A DNA stretch of 64,000 bases from NCBI GenBank assembly GCA_003999685.1, contig CP021232.1:124001-188000 (forward strand), read 5' to 3'. This DNA is from Taiwanofungus camphoratus. Its lineage: Eukaryota; Basidiomycota; Agaricomycetes; Polyporales; Taiwanofungaceae. The notes beneath the pieces were generated by a model. The model saw nothing but the letters and a program-made list of their open reading frames with translations, was not told where the DNA came from and searched no databases. The translations under genes were made by a program, and so were the position numbers. Below, one piece after another: positions 1 to 11,774 of the stretch; position 1 is the first letter of the stretch; every line of letters starts with the position of its first letter.

Positions 1-1886
1 GATGGTGACATGCGTACTCCTGCGAAGATGATTGCTCGCCACCATGTCAGTGACTGAGAGTCGTCGCGCCCTGTGCCTAGCAGCGCGCCCGCGATAGGGT
101 TTCCAGTGAGAGTCGCCACTGCAACTACGGAATATGCGAAGCCCATGCGTACGCTGTACATCGTCAAAGTTGAGGACCGCCGGCTATTTCTGAGGAGGAC
201 CACACAGGCTCACCCCAGTTCTGACAACGTACTCGACAATGTCACGAGCAGCGACGGGATGAGGGAAGTATCTGCCCAGAGGTAAGCCCGCGCCTATTGA
301 GAACAAATCGTTTAATATACGCACATGCGCCACACGAGAATCCAAATAAGAGTGCGACAAGGACGACCCCCGCAGAAGTTGTCGCACCGAATATGCTGAA
401 TATGAGGGCAGCAGACATAAAGATAGACGGAAGCAACATGTTGTAAATTCCAATCTCATCTGCGAGAAAAGGCGGTAATAGACGGCCCACGACGCCGCCG
501 GCGTTGAGGATAGCCAGCTTAATGGACCAACGGCATCAAAGATAAGGATGAGCGGAACGAGGCAAAAGTGGCATACCGCATAGGTGGTGATCCGGGCGTT
601 CACGCCATGGTCAGCAGCAAAAAGCTGGAGGTAGAACACTGTAAGGTGGCGTTATTCAAAATTGGCCTTGCGGATAGGACGTCATCTCACACGGTACATA
701 TACGCCCAAGCTGGTAAAGAACGCCCTGCAATTCCAATGGTGAGCCACTCACAAGACTTACCAACGGCAAACTTAACACACCCGACGATAGACCATAAAT
801 ATGCACCATCCCATATGATATTCCTGACGTCCCTCCATGCCAAGTGCGCCATGCCAGTCTGACGCTTAGACGGGAGGCGCGTGCGCATCAGGCAATTCCC
901 CAGCAGAAGCAGACTGCCAACAACTGCGCCGCTCGCGCGCACACCGTTCGCAAAGCCCACGTGCGGGGACTGGAAAAGACGGTTGAGCATGATCGGGAAC
1001 ACGATCCCGCCGACGGAGGAACCGCTAGAGACGATGCCGATGGCGAGCGCACGGCGCCGCCTGAAGTGATGCGAGACGATACTGAGGGAGGGGAGGAACG
1101 TCATGCCAAGCCCGAGGCCCATGCCAACCGCTTGGGCCAAAAAGACCTAGAGTGCGGACCGATATGAGCACGGTGGTGAATGCATAAGGAGACACTTACC
1201 TGATAGTACTGGTTTGCTTTTGTGAGAGACAACATGAATACGCAGACAACATACAATATAGAGCCGGCAATCTCGAGATGGTGGCTACGATGCTTTGAGC
1301 ATCCTCGTAGCATAGGTAGTACGAAATACACACAAGTATCCTGCATCGAATGCTCTTCCAACGAAGACCCCCGGGGCATACATCAGACAAAGCTGCAAGC
1401 TGCCGATCCAACTGTTCGCAAGGAATCAATACTCAGCACATCAGACGAAGAACGTCCAGTCACTCGTGTACCTGATCTCAGAGGAAGACTTTTGTGCTAG
1501 GAAAGTTGTTGTGTAGTAATCTACATTGGTGTCAGCGTGGGTGGAAAAATGTCCATCTCGTGAGAAGTCGTGCCTACCTTGATAGACACCGAAAGCGTTG
1601 ATGTAGCTGGAGAAAAAATGAAGCGAGTGTTAGGCCATATCAGATATGATAGGGATCACTGAATTATCACTGACCCGAAAGTGCAAAACTGGACCATCCA
1701 CCTGTAGTAACGTGTAGCTTAGGGCTGATTACTCATGTTATGCGAAATTACCTACGCTCCAAGGATCGTCAACCACGCAGTTGATCCACCATCAGGTGGT
1801 ACGGTCTCGACCACAGTGGGAGGATGTTCCTCCACTACAGTACTCTTTTCCATGATACAAGACGACGAGGTGGTAGACTCAGACAT
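1..1886 (-). CDS. MFS transporter, monocarboxylate (MCT) type, 3' end outside window
   Basis: Plasma-membrane MFS transporter of the fungal monocarboxylate-permease-like type; substrate not predictable. The start ATG is at 1886-1884. Twelve exons join in frame with GT..AG introns: 1886-1756, 1701-1675, 1606-1578, 1520-1472, 1411-1334, 1284-1200, 1146-782, 725-691, 638-577, 517-325, 271-214 and 153-18, with a probable donor at 17. Family hallmarks seen: PPDGG before the first helix, SWIGS, APGVFVGRAFDAGYF across an intron, FLAQAVGMGLGLG, HFRRRRALAIG, VFPIMLNRL, LFYLQLFAADHG, and the late segment VVAVATLTGNPIAGALLG. No premature stop occurs once introns are removed, so it looks intact as far as visible; the C-terminus lies left of base 1. 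The exon positions are my reading and single junctions could shift. Confidence 0.88.
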
Positions 1887-4636
1887 AGCAGGCAGACTGT
1901 ACCGGACAGTTGGTCACTAAGCACAAGAAGAAAGCGGAGCGGAAGGAGGATGGAACGGCTATGGAATCGGAAGAAGACCTCGTGGGAGTGAACGGGGAGT
2001 CAGAAGGATGACAGACAACTATCACCGACCTTATATTAAGCGTCGCTGGGCAGGCAGAGTCCGGGCTACAGCTCGCACATCAAATGTCGAGCGTCAACTT
2101 GAACTTGGAATGAGCGGAGAGTTTTGGTAACAGTGAGATGGACACCGGAGCACTGCCCTCGCAAGTTTGGTGACGGGGAACAGGAGAGTTTAATCGAAGC
2201 CTCGTTGTAACTAATTTCCGTCCGCTCAGGATCCTAATAACTGCAGCGGTCCGAGAAGGTCACAAGCGTCGACGTCTGGCCGCTGTCAGCGCCCTTCCCA
2301 TATCGGTTTGTACGATCCCATAGTAACGCGTACTGCTCCTGGACGCATGGCCGTATAGTAGTCGCGTGTTGATTCGCTGACGGTGAGTAAGGCTGGCCAT
2401 GCGGGGGAAAGAGTGGCGAGTTATTGACGCACTCGCATAATGTGAGTATTTCATCTTTTTCAGGGCAAGATCCGAGCTACAGCCTTGGGCTTCTCTCATG
2501 CCGTTGAGTGCAACCCGAGTAGGGCTCCTTGTCGTAAGCATCGATGTCTAGAGTCGCCTTATAGCCTTCATGTCTCTTAGCCGTGACTTGATGACCATCA
2601 ATCACACCACTATTGTCTCGTACTATTTGAGCTGGCATTGAAACCATTTTCGATGGGAGGGGTGTTGTTACTGAAGAGAAGATTGACAATAGGCGTCCAA
2701 GAATTCGAACTAGGCGCGAGGCGACTTGTACTTGTCGCAGGAAGCAAGCATATGCATGAAGAGATGTTCGCAAGTTGAACTCAAGGCTGGTCTTGCAGTT
2801 TCACATGGAATTGGCCGGTGTTGCAGCGAGCCAACCCCGGTGATTGATTGAAGGCCGGTTCTGTTTAGTATCCTCGCACGGCGCCGCAGCTTCAAGCTTT
2901 CACTATAACCATTGAATGCTTCTCTCAATCCTTGCAGCTGCTTGCGTGCAATGCCACAGCATTTATACCACTCACTAACGCTCATTTATATGGAGTTGAA
3001 CGTGGGATGCCAAGTACTTGTAACCCTATTCTCAATACGTGAATTGCTACTGTAGCGCTGCCTCGACTCCAACTACTGCACGTTCTTGATTGACTGGGAA
3101 TCCGAAATGGCCGTATCAGGCGCGCAGTTCAAAGCTGCCACTTCGTGAGCCCAGCGGCGTTTCTTTGGCCACCTTGTGTTCTCGGCTCTGCAATAGGCGT
3201 CAGTCACGAAAATGCAATTCCACTCCGCCGCGCAAGTCCTTCAAGGTACTCGAATCTTGAGAAACTCTCTGGACTTAAGGCACTTGTCGAGTTGATGTAT
3301 CCCAGGTCTCAATCACAACTCAATCAGCCTCAATCTTGCAGGTCAGATCCCCAGAGACGCAAGAATGGAGACTGAATTGCTATGTGTGGGGATCTCACCA
3401 CTTGTAACAAGCGAGGCCGCTTGATTTGAGATTCGCAGTACGTGCAGTGGCGTCTGCATGCACTAGATAGATCAAACAAGCAGCGACAGATTACCCGCAT
3501 TCTCTTCGAGAGATCGCCCAGTCGATCCAGCTACTCAAACATATTGGAAGCGCAAGTTGTCTCAGCTGTCATATATTGGTCATCGTCCACTAAGACGTCT
3601 TACGGTGCGTTACAGGTACATCCGGTAGCAGCACTCCTTTCAGATTCTCTATGGCACAAATTGGGGCGAAACATCTGGGAAACGTTTCTGTCAGGTCAAC
3701 GCTCGTAAACGCAGTTTGAGAGCAATTGAAGCAGTCTTGATCTTGTGGGGCAAATCTATCATCGTGCTGTTCCAGCGCATGAGCAGCGGCAGGATAGCAA
3801 ACAAGGGGTGTCATCCTGTTTCGTGCGAGATTATGCCGGTGATCTCATAGGTATCGTGGCGTTTATCTTTCCTGATATTACCTAACACACTGGCCAAAAT
3901 CGCGAGTGAAAAAAATACTCCCTCAGGCCTCAGGCCTCAAAGCTTCAAGGTCCGTGACCTCTGCCACAGGTTCCCAAGCACATTGGAATCCGAGTGCTCA
4001 CCTCGTCAGCCGTGTGGTCACACATTCGAGAAAAACACAAGCTGAGACAATGCCGCTAGCTATCGTCGGCGGGTAATACACGCAATGATTAATGATACCC
4101 CGATTTGGGGTATTGCATCTCTAGTTTGGGCCCGTTCGGCCTGCTGGTCGCCTCGGACCCGTGAGGCGCAATTAAACGGTGACAGATCGGCATAATAAAA
4201 GCTATGTCGCTGGACTGGTGAACTATTTCTTAAGCTAACGTATGCGCACATAAGGTACGAAATTTAGAATTCTCGCCCGGGATCAGGAAGTTGCGCTCGG
4301 GGAAGATCGGCCAAGATTGAAACATATACCGGGAGGATGCCCGTCCATCCTATTGCGTGAACAGCGTTTCAGTGTGTCCTAGGAGGGTCTCCGGCTCAGT
4401 GGATCCCCCTAGTGCGGCGAGACAGAACAGGGAGTGGTAGATCCTCTCCGCACCCTGAGAGAGCCTGTCACTCGAATGGCTTGCGCATTGACTGATATTT
4501 TATGTACGGGATGTAACTGACATCAAGTGACTATATCCCGTCGGCCTCAGGGACCGAGAGGCGACCTGTCTAACTATCAGGCATCCTTGACATACAATGA
4601 CTTTAAACAGAATAAGTGCAAGTGGAGGACGTTCAC
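1887..4636. other. Intergenic stretch, no recognisable gene
   Basis: Promoter side of the transporter gene, then about 2.7 kb with only short overlapping open frames (under 100 codons) on both strands. None shows a recognisable motif, a plausible chain of introns, or similarity to anything else in the window. I see no TE ends here. Confidence 0.5.
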
Positions 4637-5040
4637 TTCTGGTATCAAGCGCCGTCCGAAACCGTCCCTCGTTGACTTCTGTCGAGTCACTGCCTTCGTC
4701 TCTACTATAACAGTATAACCGCTCTCTCCTCGATTCACGATGTTCGCCCGAACCTTATCTGTCATTACTACTCTTGCTTTCGGCACCCTGGCTTACGTTC
4801 TCATCCCTGCTCCATCCTTGGCTTAAAGTACCGGCCCCAGTAAGGTCAGAACGTTCATTCAATCCATGCTAAGGACACAGGACATCGTGCCCCTGATCTC
4901 TTAGGATGCTTAACCCGGGTTGGCCCCCGTATCATTTCACTGTAAGGACTAATTCGGCCTGCTTCATCAGGAAACGTCGCCGTCTGGGCGTCTGACATGT
5001 CTGAACTCGTCTTGTCGATAAACTTGCATGGTTGACTCAA
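4637..5040 (+). pseudogene. Relic 1 of small secreted protein family
   Basis: Decayed paralogue of the intact gene at 33497-34308. It keeps the promoter and leader (TTGACTTCTGTCGAGT corresponds to TTGACTTCTGTCAAGT upstream of the intact gene). The signal peptide starts at ATG 4739 (MFARTLSVITTLAFG versus MFVVRVLSVITALAFS). The frame then ends at TAA 4823-4825. Further on, CGTGCCCCTGATCTCT followed by TAGGATGCT aligns with the intact CGTGCCTCTAGTCTCT CGGGATGCC, so an Arg codon became a stop. The TATA box of the intact gene is degraded here (TATCAAGC instead of TATAAAGC). Non-functional. Confidence 0.65.
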
Positions 5041-5316
5041 CGCACATCCTACACTTTTTATTTCCTCTCATTTGGTCTATATGCATAAGTTGAGATCTAA
5101 TTTCATTTATCTCAGTGGGTTTTCTGTAAGTGTATTGGTTATAACTTCTAGTTAATGACCATCTGGATCCACGAGCTGGATCAGATGCCCTTCATGGAAG
5201 GCAAACAATTCCAGGCCTTGTCAGACGCGCGCGACGATTACTGATGCTTACCGGTTAACACAGTCGGTCCCGTTCAGACTATGCGCTCTGTATTGGTCAT
5301 CGGTCCAGAAAATATC

Positions 5317-5500
5317 ACATAGACCGAACAGGCCAATGCGACTAACGAAGACCTTGCCCCAATATTCCGAAGCATAAATGAAGTGTTGGGTTTCGACCTC
5401 GAAGAAATTATTAGTACCCCCCTTTGGAGCCGTGATCGAAATTGTATCCGTGACGGCCAGTGCGGTGCCCCAGCATTCTGTCACTGGTTAGGGAATTTCG
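5317..5500 (+). pseudogene. Relic 2 of small secreted protein family (exon 2-like)
   Basis: Translating from about 5326 gives EQANATNEDLAPIFRSINEV, aligning with AKQANTTTEDLTPATQNISK of exon 2 of the gene at 33497-34308. After a run of C residues the frame shifts by one and continues as VIEIVSVTASA, parallel to VILGAGVSASV. A stop follows soon after. From 5365 rightward the segment is inside the inverted duplication, so relic 3 at 31157-31345 is its mirror copy. Confidence 0.6.
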
Positions 5501-6119
5501 CCGCTCACTTTAGTCATTGTTTAGGGAATTTCGCCGTCTTTCAGCAGGATAGAGGCACCGCGGTCAACAGCTATAGCAGTGGTGTCTGACCTTCCTTATT
5601 TGCCGATATGGTGTGAACGCTTCGCCAGGCATCTACGTGTGCATAGCCACGCAGATATTCATGTCTCTGGTCATATCTGATCTCTGGTAGTGTGTAGCTT
5701 TCGTGTCGGGTATCATCCATCGTGATTGCGATGTGCATACTGGGTGGATTAACCAAAGACCTAGAATTGGTTCTCGATTTCGTTGTGTTAAATGTTTCCA
5801 AGTGCCGTCGGTGTGTTTGCATCGTAAGAGTAAACAGAGCTGCATCTCTAGCGGCGATCGTCACCAGTCGAGTGTTCTATGTGCCAGCAGCAATCGGCCC
5901 CAAGAGGAATGCTGCCACGGCGCCGCAGCAGATACATTCATCGCTGTGAGGATTCACGACTCGTGAAACGTTTGGAGACACCAATTGACATATAACATTC
6001 GATCGACGCGCGCTCCACCTACACAAGCTATTCGTACAATGACAGTTAAACGTCGAACGATTAGTTAGACATGCAGAAACCCAAGCTGCCGTCAGAAGGT
6101 CATCATGAACACGACCCTA

Positions 6120-6822
6120 TCAATCCAACTTGGTGAGATACCAAAAGGCATCCTCGTCGATGTTCTTGGCTTGGTCTGCGGTCAAGAACTTGGCAGCCTT
6201 GTTAGATCGCACAAGGCTAGAAAGCGTGTCCTCGTGCCCGCCCAAGACCTGCACCTAGACACGATAACGTTCAAGTGGAATTCATTGCGGTTGAACCACG
6301 TATGCATTTACCTGAGTACCAGTCTCAGGGGCATCTAGCTCCCAGTGGCCGTGATTTTCGGCGTGATGAATCCTGTGGTGCGATCAACATGGAGTACATA
6401 TCAGGATGAGGTGTATGAAGATGCTGTACATGTAGGTCTTCCTCCCCTCATCGTAGGTGATGAACCACTCGAGCTCGACGACAGAATTGGTAGTGAGATA
6501 GAGGTGCTCTTTATTGACCGATGTGAAAGATGGAGACAAAGTCACATTAATCCTAGACTCGGATGCCCTGCGAATGTGATAGGTTCCCCTTTGTTCTATG
6601 TACTCGATCAAGAACTTGGGGGAAACCAAAATTGATCAGCCAGAAGACAAGCATATCAGCCAGGATGATGCGACCCACCTTGTTCGCCTTGGATACATCG
6701 TCGGCGACGACGGCGACGAGTCCGCCAACGACAAGTCCACCAGCGTGGTTCTGGTCTGCCCCTTTGAGGTAGCTCTTCTTGTGAGCGTAGCTTTGAATGT
6801 AATACAGGCCTGATTCGGGCAT
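6120..6822 (-). CDS. Small possibly beta-trefoil protein, copy 1 (172 aa)
   Basis: Four exons, 6822-6679, 6614-6430, 6372-6312 and 6248-6120, give 173 in-frame codons including the stop; it is the mirror copy of 29879-30581. The protein starts MPESGLYYIQSYAHKKSYLK, lacks a signal peptide, and has repeated aromatic beta-strand-like units (GTYHIRRASES, LEWFITYDEG, HWELDAPETG, AFWYLTKLD at the C-terminus). This spacing resembles cytoplasmic fungal beta-trefoil proteins (ricin-B-like lectins or mycocypin/I66-type protease inhibitors), but I do not recognise a diagnostic motif. Fold and role are inference. A TATA box lies 73 bases upstream. All splice sites are conserved in both copies. Confidence 0.6.
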
Positions 6823-6894
6823 TGCGAGTAGTAGCTGGTACTGTGTATATTGAGGGTGTTGGGAGAGACTGGAGATGCACCATGGTGGAACCAG

Positions 6895-6902
6895 TATTTA
6901 TA
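6895..6902 (-). promoter_or_regulatory. TATA box of the 172-aa protein gene, copy 1
   Basis: TATAAATA on the minus strand, about 75 bases before the start codon at 6822 and identical to the box at 29799-29806 in the other arm. Spacing fits a fungal core promoter with a short leader. Confidence 0.55.
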
Positions 6903-8221
6903 CCAAAGCCGGGGAACCTCACAGAAGGTTTTCAGTCAGATGACGGCCAACACTTTCATGCAGATGACAACAGTATGGCGAAAATCGATTGAATGTCAGC
7001 ATCCCTCTAGGATTCATGCCTCCAGATTCCATGGGGGATGCCGGTCATGGAAGGCTTCCGATCGATGTTTGACGCTCTCTCGTTGTTGTCCTAATGCAAA
7101 GGACGCAGATGTGGTTCAACGGGGGTTGCCGATGTGGTTCATCAGGGGCCGCATGACCTCGTACCGCATCGAAATGAACTGATTGAATACAAGAAAAGCG
7201 ATGAAAGAGTTTGTGAGCGTCCCGCGAGATAGCGCTACGTGAGAATACAGCAGTTGATACCATACGTGCTCAGCAATGGAAGGGTGACTTAGCGCTGGAA
7301 TATATGAGTCTAGAACTTGTTCCAGACAGTCTTTCAACCTCCATCTTATGGTTGATGGAGTAGCTAAGCCCGGAGCTCGGTGGGATACCAACCACGGAGG
7401 CCGTTGCATAAGCTGGAAATTGTCGCTTGAGCCTTGAATGAAGTGAAGAGACGATGCGGGCGTCTGAAACGGCCCGTCGACGTTTTCTGATTTTACAGAT
7501 TTTCAAAAGGTCGTATCAGTGTGTATGTTTTCTGTCCATTGCAGAGCTTACCCGTATCAACTTGTCTAAAATTGCTCACTAGTATGTGCCTTCTGTCCAG
7601 TCTTCCGTCATTCAAGATGCAGATTATGAAATACTTCTCCTTGGAGGTACTGGCAGTGTCTTCATATAAACAGGACACACCGATATCAGAACAAGCGCGC
7701 ATCTCATTGATTTTGGGTGGCTTCTATCGCAAGCTTGGAACTCGAAGTATCAACCCCTTGGTCCCTTGAACTTCTATCACGTCCATCGATGCATCGTCTC
7801 GGAGAATCCGAGCCAACAGCACTGTGACAAACCCACCCTGGACAACATTCAGTTGGTGCATATCGATTATCTGTCACTCTTTGAACATACAGTCACATAT
7901 TGTGTCTACATGCACTAACTGCCTCCAGGGTGCCCCGGCCCGAGCACAGCTGAATCTTGACAGATGTGGATGTGTTCAAATGACTTCGACGGATTTGAAG
8001 GTCACTGAAATCTGCATTGACGCGCCTTGCCACCATGGCATATAGCAGACTGCTCTGAAATGGATAAGCATGTCATCCTAGCATGCTTGCCGGCAGTTTG
8101 CGCAACATAGTTTGTGTGTAATCAAGGTTATTAGAGTGTATTTGCAGAGACCTAGGTCTCACTTTGAGCGAAATTAGCGAGCTCCACCTTGCCCCAAGTG
8201 GAGCAAACCTTTGAAGTCTGG
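6903..8221. other. Remainder of the left duplication arm, no recognised gene
   Basis: Short open frames only, of which the longest (7409-7116 minus, 97 codons, reading WRLKDCLEQVLDSYIPALSH in part) is duplicated in the other arm at 29292-29585. It has no motif I know. It could be an exon of an unrecognised gene or chance. Confidence 0.35.
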
Positions 8222-8231
8222 ATACCGGTCT

Positions 8232-8630
8232 GTCCAAATTTGGAGGAAATAGTCACACATTAGTCAAGGAGTAGTCAATTCAAGCGATTAATAAGTGACC
8301 ATGCTCCCTGATTTAGTCACAATAATAGTCACCCTCTGTAAAAAAGGATAGTCAACCTAGTCACAAATCTAGTCCCCAAACTGCACCAATGGACTAACTA
8401 GTCATTTTTCTTGAATGCCGCTGTCCAAATTTGGAGAGAATAGTCACGCATCAGTCAAGGTGTAGTCGATTCAAGCGACTAATGTGTGACTATGCTCCCT
8501 GATTTAGTCTACATAATAGTCATCTGGCACAATTTGGGAACTACGGTTGACTATCCTTTTTTACAGAGAGTCACCTGGCACAATTTGGGGACTACGGTTG
8601 ACTATTCTTTTTTACAGAGAGTCATATATA
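8232..8630. repeat. TAGTCA-rich composite element with direct and inverted repeats (MITE-like)
   Basis: Two direct copies of a ~100-bp unit start GTCCAAATTTGG at 8232 and 8423. A 24-bp motif beginning CTCTGTAAAAAAGGATAGTC at 8334-8357 recurs inverted at 8545-8568 (perfect) and 8596-8619 (one mismatch). A 51-bp unit around GGCACAATTTGGG is tandemly repeated from about 8525. TAGTCA/AGTCAC words recur throughout. There is no ORF. This looks like a non-autonomous foldback or MITE-type element or nested copies; its outer ends are unclear. It begins directly inside the right boundary of the duplication arm. Confidence 0.6.
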
Positions 8631-10568
8631 ATGATACCACAACATGACATGATTTGCATGACTTGTGACTCCTGTCATGTGAAATTGCAGACCACTCAGT
8701 CACAGATGGCCAGATGGATCACCAGCTGCTTCAAGACCACACTGATCGGGGCAATGGAGATATTGGCTGGGTTGGTCCACATCTGCATCCAGGTCAACCA
8801 GTACATGGAAAAGGCTGCGCTGTGGGCATGGCAGGTTCACGAAGGGCACCTCATGAGGGCTGCTCTTTGTTACCGTTGGGTAGGACTAGAGACTTGTTCA
8901 TTTTTTCTTTCCCTTTGTTTGTCACACCACGGACGCGCGGCACCCCTTCCACACCTTACTTACCCAGATTGACTGACGGGCTGACCATTCCCGCTTACAC
9001 CATGGTAGTTATGTACTTTCAGGCCGCTGACTCCTCTTGCCTTATGCAGTTTCTGGGGGGGCTGCTAGTATACCTGGGGGTTGGCGGTGGCAGTATAAAG
9101 GAGGGACCCACTGCTGGAGGTTCTCCTAGTCATATTCTCTTTGTTCATCCTTTCCAAAGTGTACTACGCATTAGTACCAATACACGCTTTTCTTTACACA
9201 TCTTCTCGCACCTCAAGAAGCCCGTAAAGACTATTGCGACTACATAGGGCTTGTAGTTGAAGACTACTGAGGATTGTGACTCTTCGTCACTGCCGCCCCT
9301 CCTTGACCCTTTGCTGCACACCGCTCCAAGCTTCTGCAGCATTACCAGGGTGAACCCCTCCGGTAACACTCTTCCACCTTATTGGGTGACAAACATCACC
9401 AATATCATCGCACCATGGCTGCTCAACTCGTGCTGCAGCAAAAAGCAGGCTGTCACCCCTATAACGTTTATAGATTGCTGATAGGTGCCAGGCCCTTCTA
9501 GGCCCCACAGAGCGCCTTCACTCGACCCTAGGACCTTAGTCATGGCTTCGATGCCACTTGACATGTCCGATACCGCCCAAAAAGCCACTGTGGGACTCTC
9601 CAATAGCTTCGAATCACACCAGAGCCACTCCACCAATTCCGATCTGATGTTTCAGCGCACAGTTCTCTCTATGCACAATGTGCCACACGCAGTCGCCACT
9701 CAAGGTCCTCACACATGACTGGTCTCGCCACTTCAATATCGCTCGATCTGCTACGACGTGCCACTCGATGCACTTGATAATGCTATGGCCTCAGGCTTGG
9801 TCTTAGTATAGTTCATGTGTGTTCCTTTGTTTTAGCCTTTCTAGTGACGTCAAGTGTAGTAGCCACTCCCTCTACAGGCCACTCCGTAGTTCATAGTACA
9901 CAAGTAGTTAGAATGCCACTCGTACTACACCACTCCCAATGTGCCCTACATTATAGTAAAGTAGTATAAATGTGATATATGACGTCTCGGACCAACAGAG
10001 AAGTTTTCCCCCATTTTGTAGAGCTCAAGAAGAGCACCATTCAATACAAGTCTTCTATCATGTTCTACAGCGTCTTTCCATCTTCGATTATGTTCGAAGA
10101 GTTGCGTCTACAATCTGCCTTCTACAGTCTCTTGAAGGGTTGTGTCTCGTCCATCTTCGGCATCCGTTGAAGGGTTGCGCTCAGTCTTACATCTGCCTTC
10201 AAGTCACATTGAAGGGTTGTGCTAACGTCCCATCTCTAACCCAAGTCTGCCTTCTACAGTAATTGAAGGGCTGCGTATCAGCTAAGTCCTCCCATTTAGC
10301 TTAGTAAAGTACTGCATAGTAGCACATCAAAGCTACGTCGAGCAGTTGCGACACACGTCGTAGGTCATTAAAGACCTTTGTAGACATCTCTCGACCATTT
10401 GAGATCAGGAACCCTTTGCTGCTGACTCTCCCCTAGCACACTAACTAGTACTATAGCTTTCCAGCTTCTCTTAGGTCATATCCAGTTAGGGGTTGGAGTG
10501 TTATAGTGCGTATCATTGCATTGGACAGCAGTCATCAGAGGACTTTACACCACTCCATCCGAAGGTGC
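8631..10568. other. Non-coding or decayed mobile DNA
   Basis: No recognisable gene. Overlapping frames of 141 and 177 codons (8547-9247) show no motif. Two core-promoter-like TATA boxes (AGTATAAAGG near 9093, AGTATAAATG near 9962) and a segment starting TGTCACACCACGG at 8920 suggest degraded LTR-type DNA, but I could not find the partner LTR, a PBS or a target duplication. CCACTCC words recur between 9600 and 9930. Confidence 0.4.
10131..10275 (+). repeat. Spaced TTGAAGGGTTG repeats
   Basis: TTGAAGGGTTG or TTGAAGGGCTG occurs four times (about 10133, 10167, 10210, 10263) at 34-53 base spacing, each followed by YG and preceded by CTACAGT, CATCCG or TCACAT. No reading frame spans it. Function unknown. 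Confidence 0.45.
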
Positions 10569-11168
10569 TGATATGACCTAGGGGACCCTGGTACCTAGAG
10601 AGTGCTCCAAAATGTGGCTAGGAGGTAGTGTGTGAACTGTGGGGATGTGAGGGGAGGAGCTACAACCTGTATGATACCGGGAAACCTGTATGTCTTGTTT
10701 TTGTAAGTGAGGGAGTAAGGGGCCAAGGGTCCTGCATGACAGGATCTTGTTCCTAAGTGCTAGACAATCTCTAAGGCCTTGCGAGGCCCTCCGAAGTGCA
10801 TGAAGTCCTTCGAAGTTTTAGCTAAAGCGCACGAGCTGACTTTGTAGGCTGTATGGAGTTAGGGAGCAATAAGCCAATGGAATATAGCTTCAATTAATTA
10901 GCAAATGGTACGAGGCTGCTGCGAAGTCTTTAACTAAAGTTAGCTAAAGGGCGTAAGGCTTCGAGGCTTGTTAGAGCAAGGTGGGCGAGATTTGGCTAGC
11001 GTAGGAGACCTGTAGAAGAGGTCGGATGGTTCAGAGAGCTGATACTTGGACTAGAGACAGGGGAATGAGGTTGCTGGAAGTTCTAAAGTGGCTGATGACT
11101 TTGAGATGTAGATTGGGGAGTTCGAAGGTGTAGGGGGATGTACTATGGCCTAAAATGAAGGCTATAGG

Positions 11169-11722
11169 TGATACAATTTCTTTTCTCTTGTACCTTATCG
11201 GTCGGACCTCAAGTTGGTCCTGTGACCTTTCGCTTCTAGAACGGGCCTTGGGTAGGCCCAGCTTCTTCGTGCAGCATTGTGACTCATCGCTGCCTACGGT
11301 ACGGGCCCCGGACGGGCCCCAGTTACTCATGGACACTGACTCATATTGGGCCCCGCTTACACATTCTGTTTTACGCTTACTCATTGCTAATACAGCCCGA
11401 TGACTCATATCGCCTTACTTACGCTTACCCATGCTGATTCTTAGACCACGTGTCATGGTCCGCACGCAGAGTAGAATACGTATATAAGGCCCTGTACTTT
11501 GTAGGTCAGACCTTAAGTTTGATCTGGTTACCAAGTAGCTAGTTACCACTAGCAATCTTATACTCATATCTTGTGACCTTTTGCTTCGTACCTGAGTACT
11601 CGCTTGACTCTATCGACTTCACCCAGGAGGACATATGCAGTGCCCATAAAGCCTTGCTACCATCTCTCATAGTCAGGTCCTCACATTCGAGGCTTTCCGG
11701 TCGTTAATACCAGCTTGTATCA
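11169..11722 (+). repeat. Gypsy-1 5' LTR
   Basis: Starts TGATACAATT and ends GCTTGTATCA, 554 bp. It has a TATA box (TATATAA) at 11481-11487. The predicted transcript start lies near 11511, about 30 bases downstream, where the sequence complementary to the primer-binding site (TAAGTTTGATCT, 11514-11525) begins. That motif carries one C to T change relative to the 3' LTR. Confidence 0.92.
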
Positions 11723-11738
11723 AAAGATCGAACTTACG
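11723..11738 (+). promoter_or_regulatory. Gypsy-1 primer-binding site (self-priming type)
   Basis: AAAGATCGAACTTACG directly follows the 5' LTR. Its bases 11725-11736 are the exact reverse complement of 16658-16669 in the 3' LTR, which lies 33 bases after the TATA box, i.e. at the expected 5' end of the transcript. This is the Tf1/sushi arrangement, in which the RNA's own 5' end folds back as primer. I see no tRNA 3' end complement. Confidence 0.7.
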
Positions 11739-11774
11739 CTAAGTCGCCCCTAGTTTTATCTAGTAGGGCTAACC

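Larger units (their letters stand above)
5365..8221 (+). repeat. Left arm of ~2.85 kb inverted duplication
   Basis: Nearly identical, in inverse orientation, to 28481-31321. Coordinates map as p1 + p2 = about 36701, dropping to 36686 left of the indels. Differences I found are a few substitutions, a 3-bp indel near 5825, and a small internal duplication near 5485-5540 (TTAGGGAATTTCGCCG appears twice here, once in the other arm). Identity stops abruptly at 8221. At the outer end it grades into the diverged secreted-protein relic. The arm contains one intact gene (6120-6822) and about 1.4 kb of unrecognised DNA. Confidence 0.9.

Noticed and set aside
2260-2985. Chain of minus-strand ORFs (91-98 codons) as a gene
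   Set aside because: No motif, no coherent splice chain and no conserved block; left as unannotated.
8547-9247. Overlapping ORFs of 141 and 177 codons
   Set aside because: Two frames are open at once over the same DNA, the first begins in the TAGTCA-rich repeat, and neither has a motif; most likely chance.
8920-9250. Possible LTR starting TGTCACACCACGG with TATA near 9093
   Set aside because: No second copy, no PBS or polypurine tract and no target duplication found in the window.
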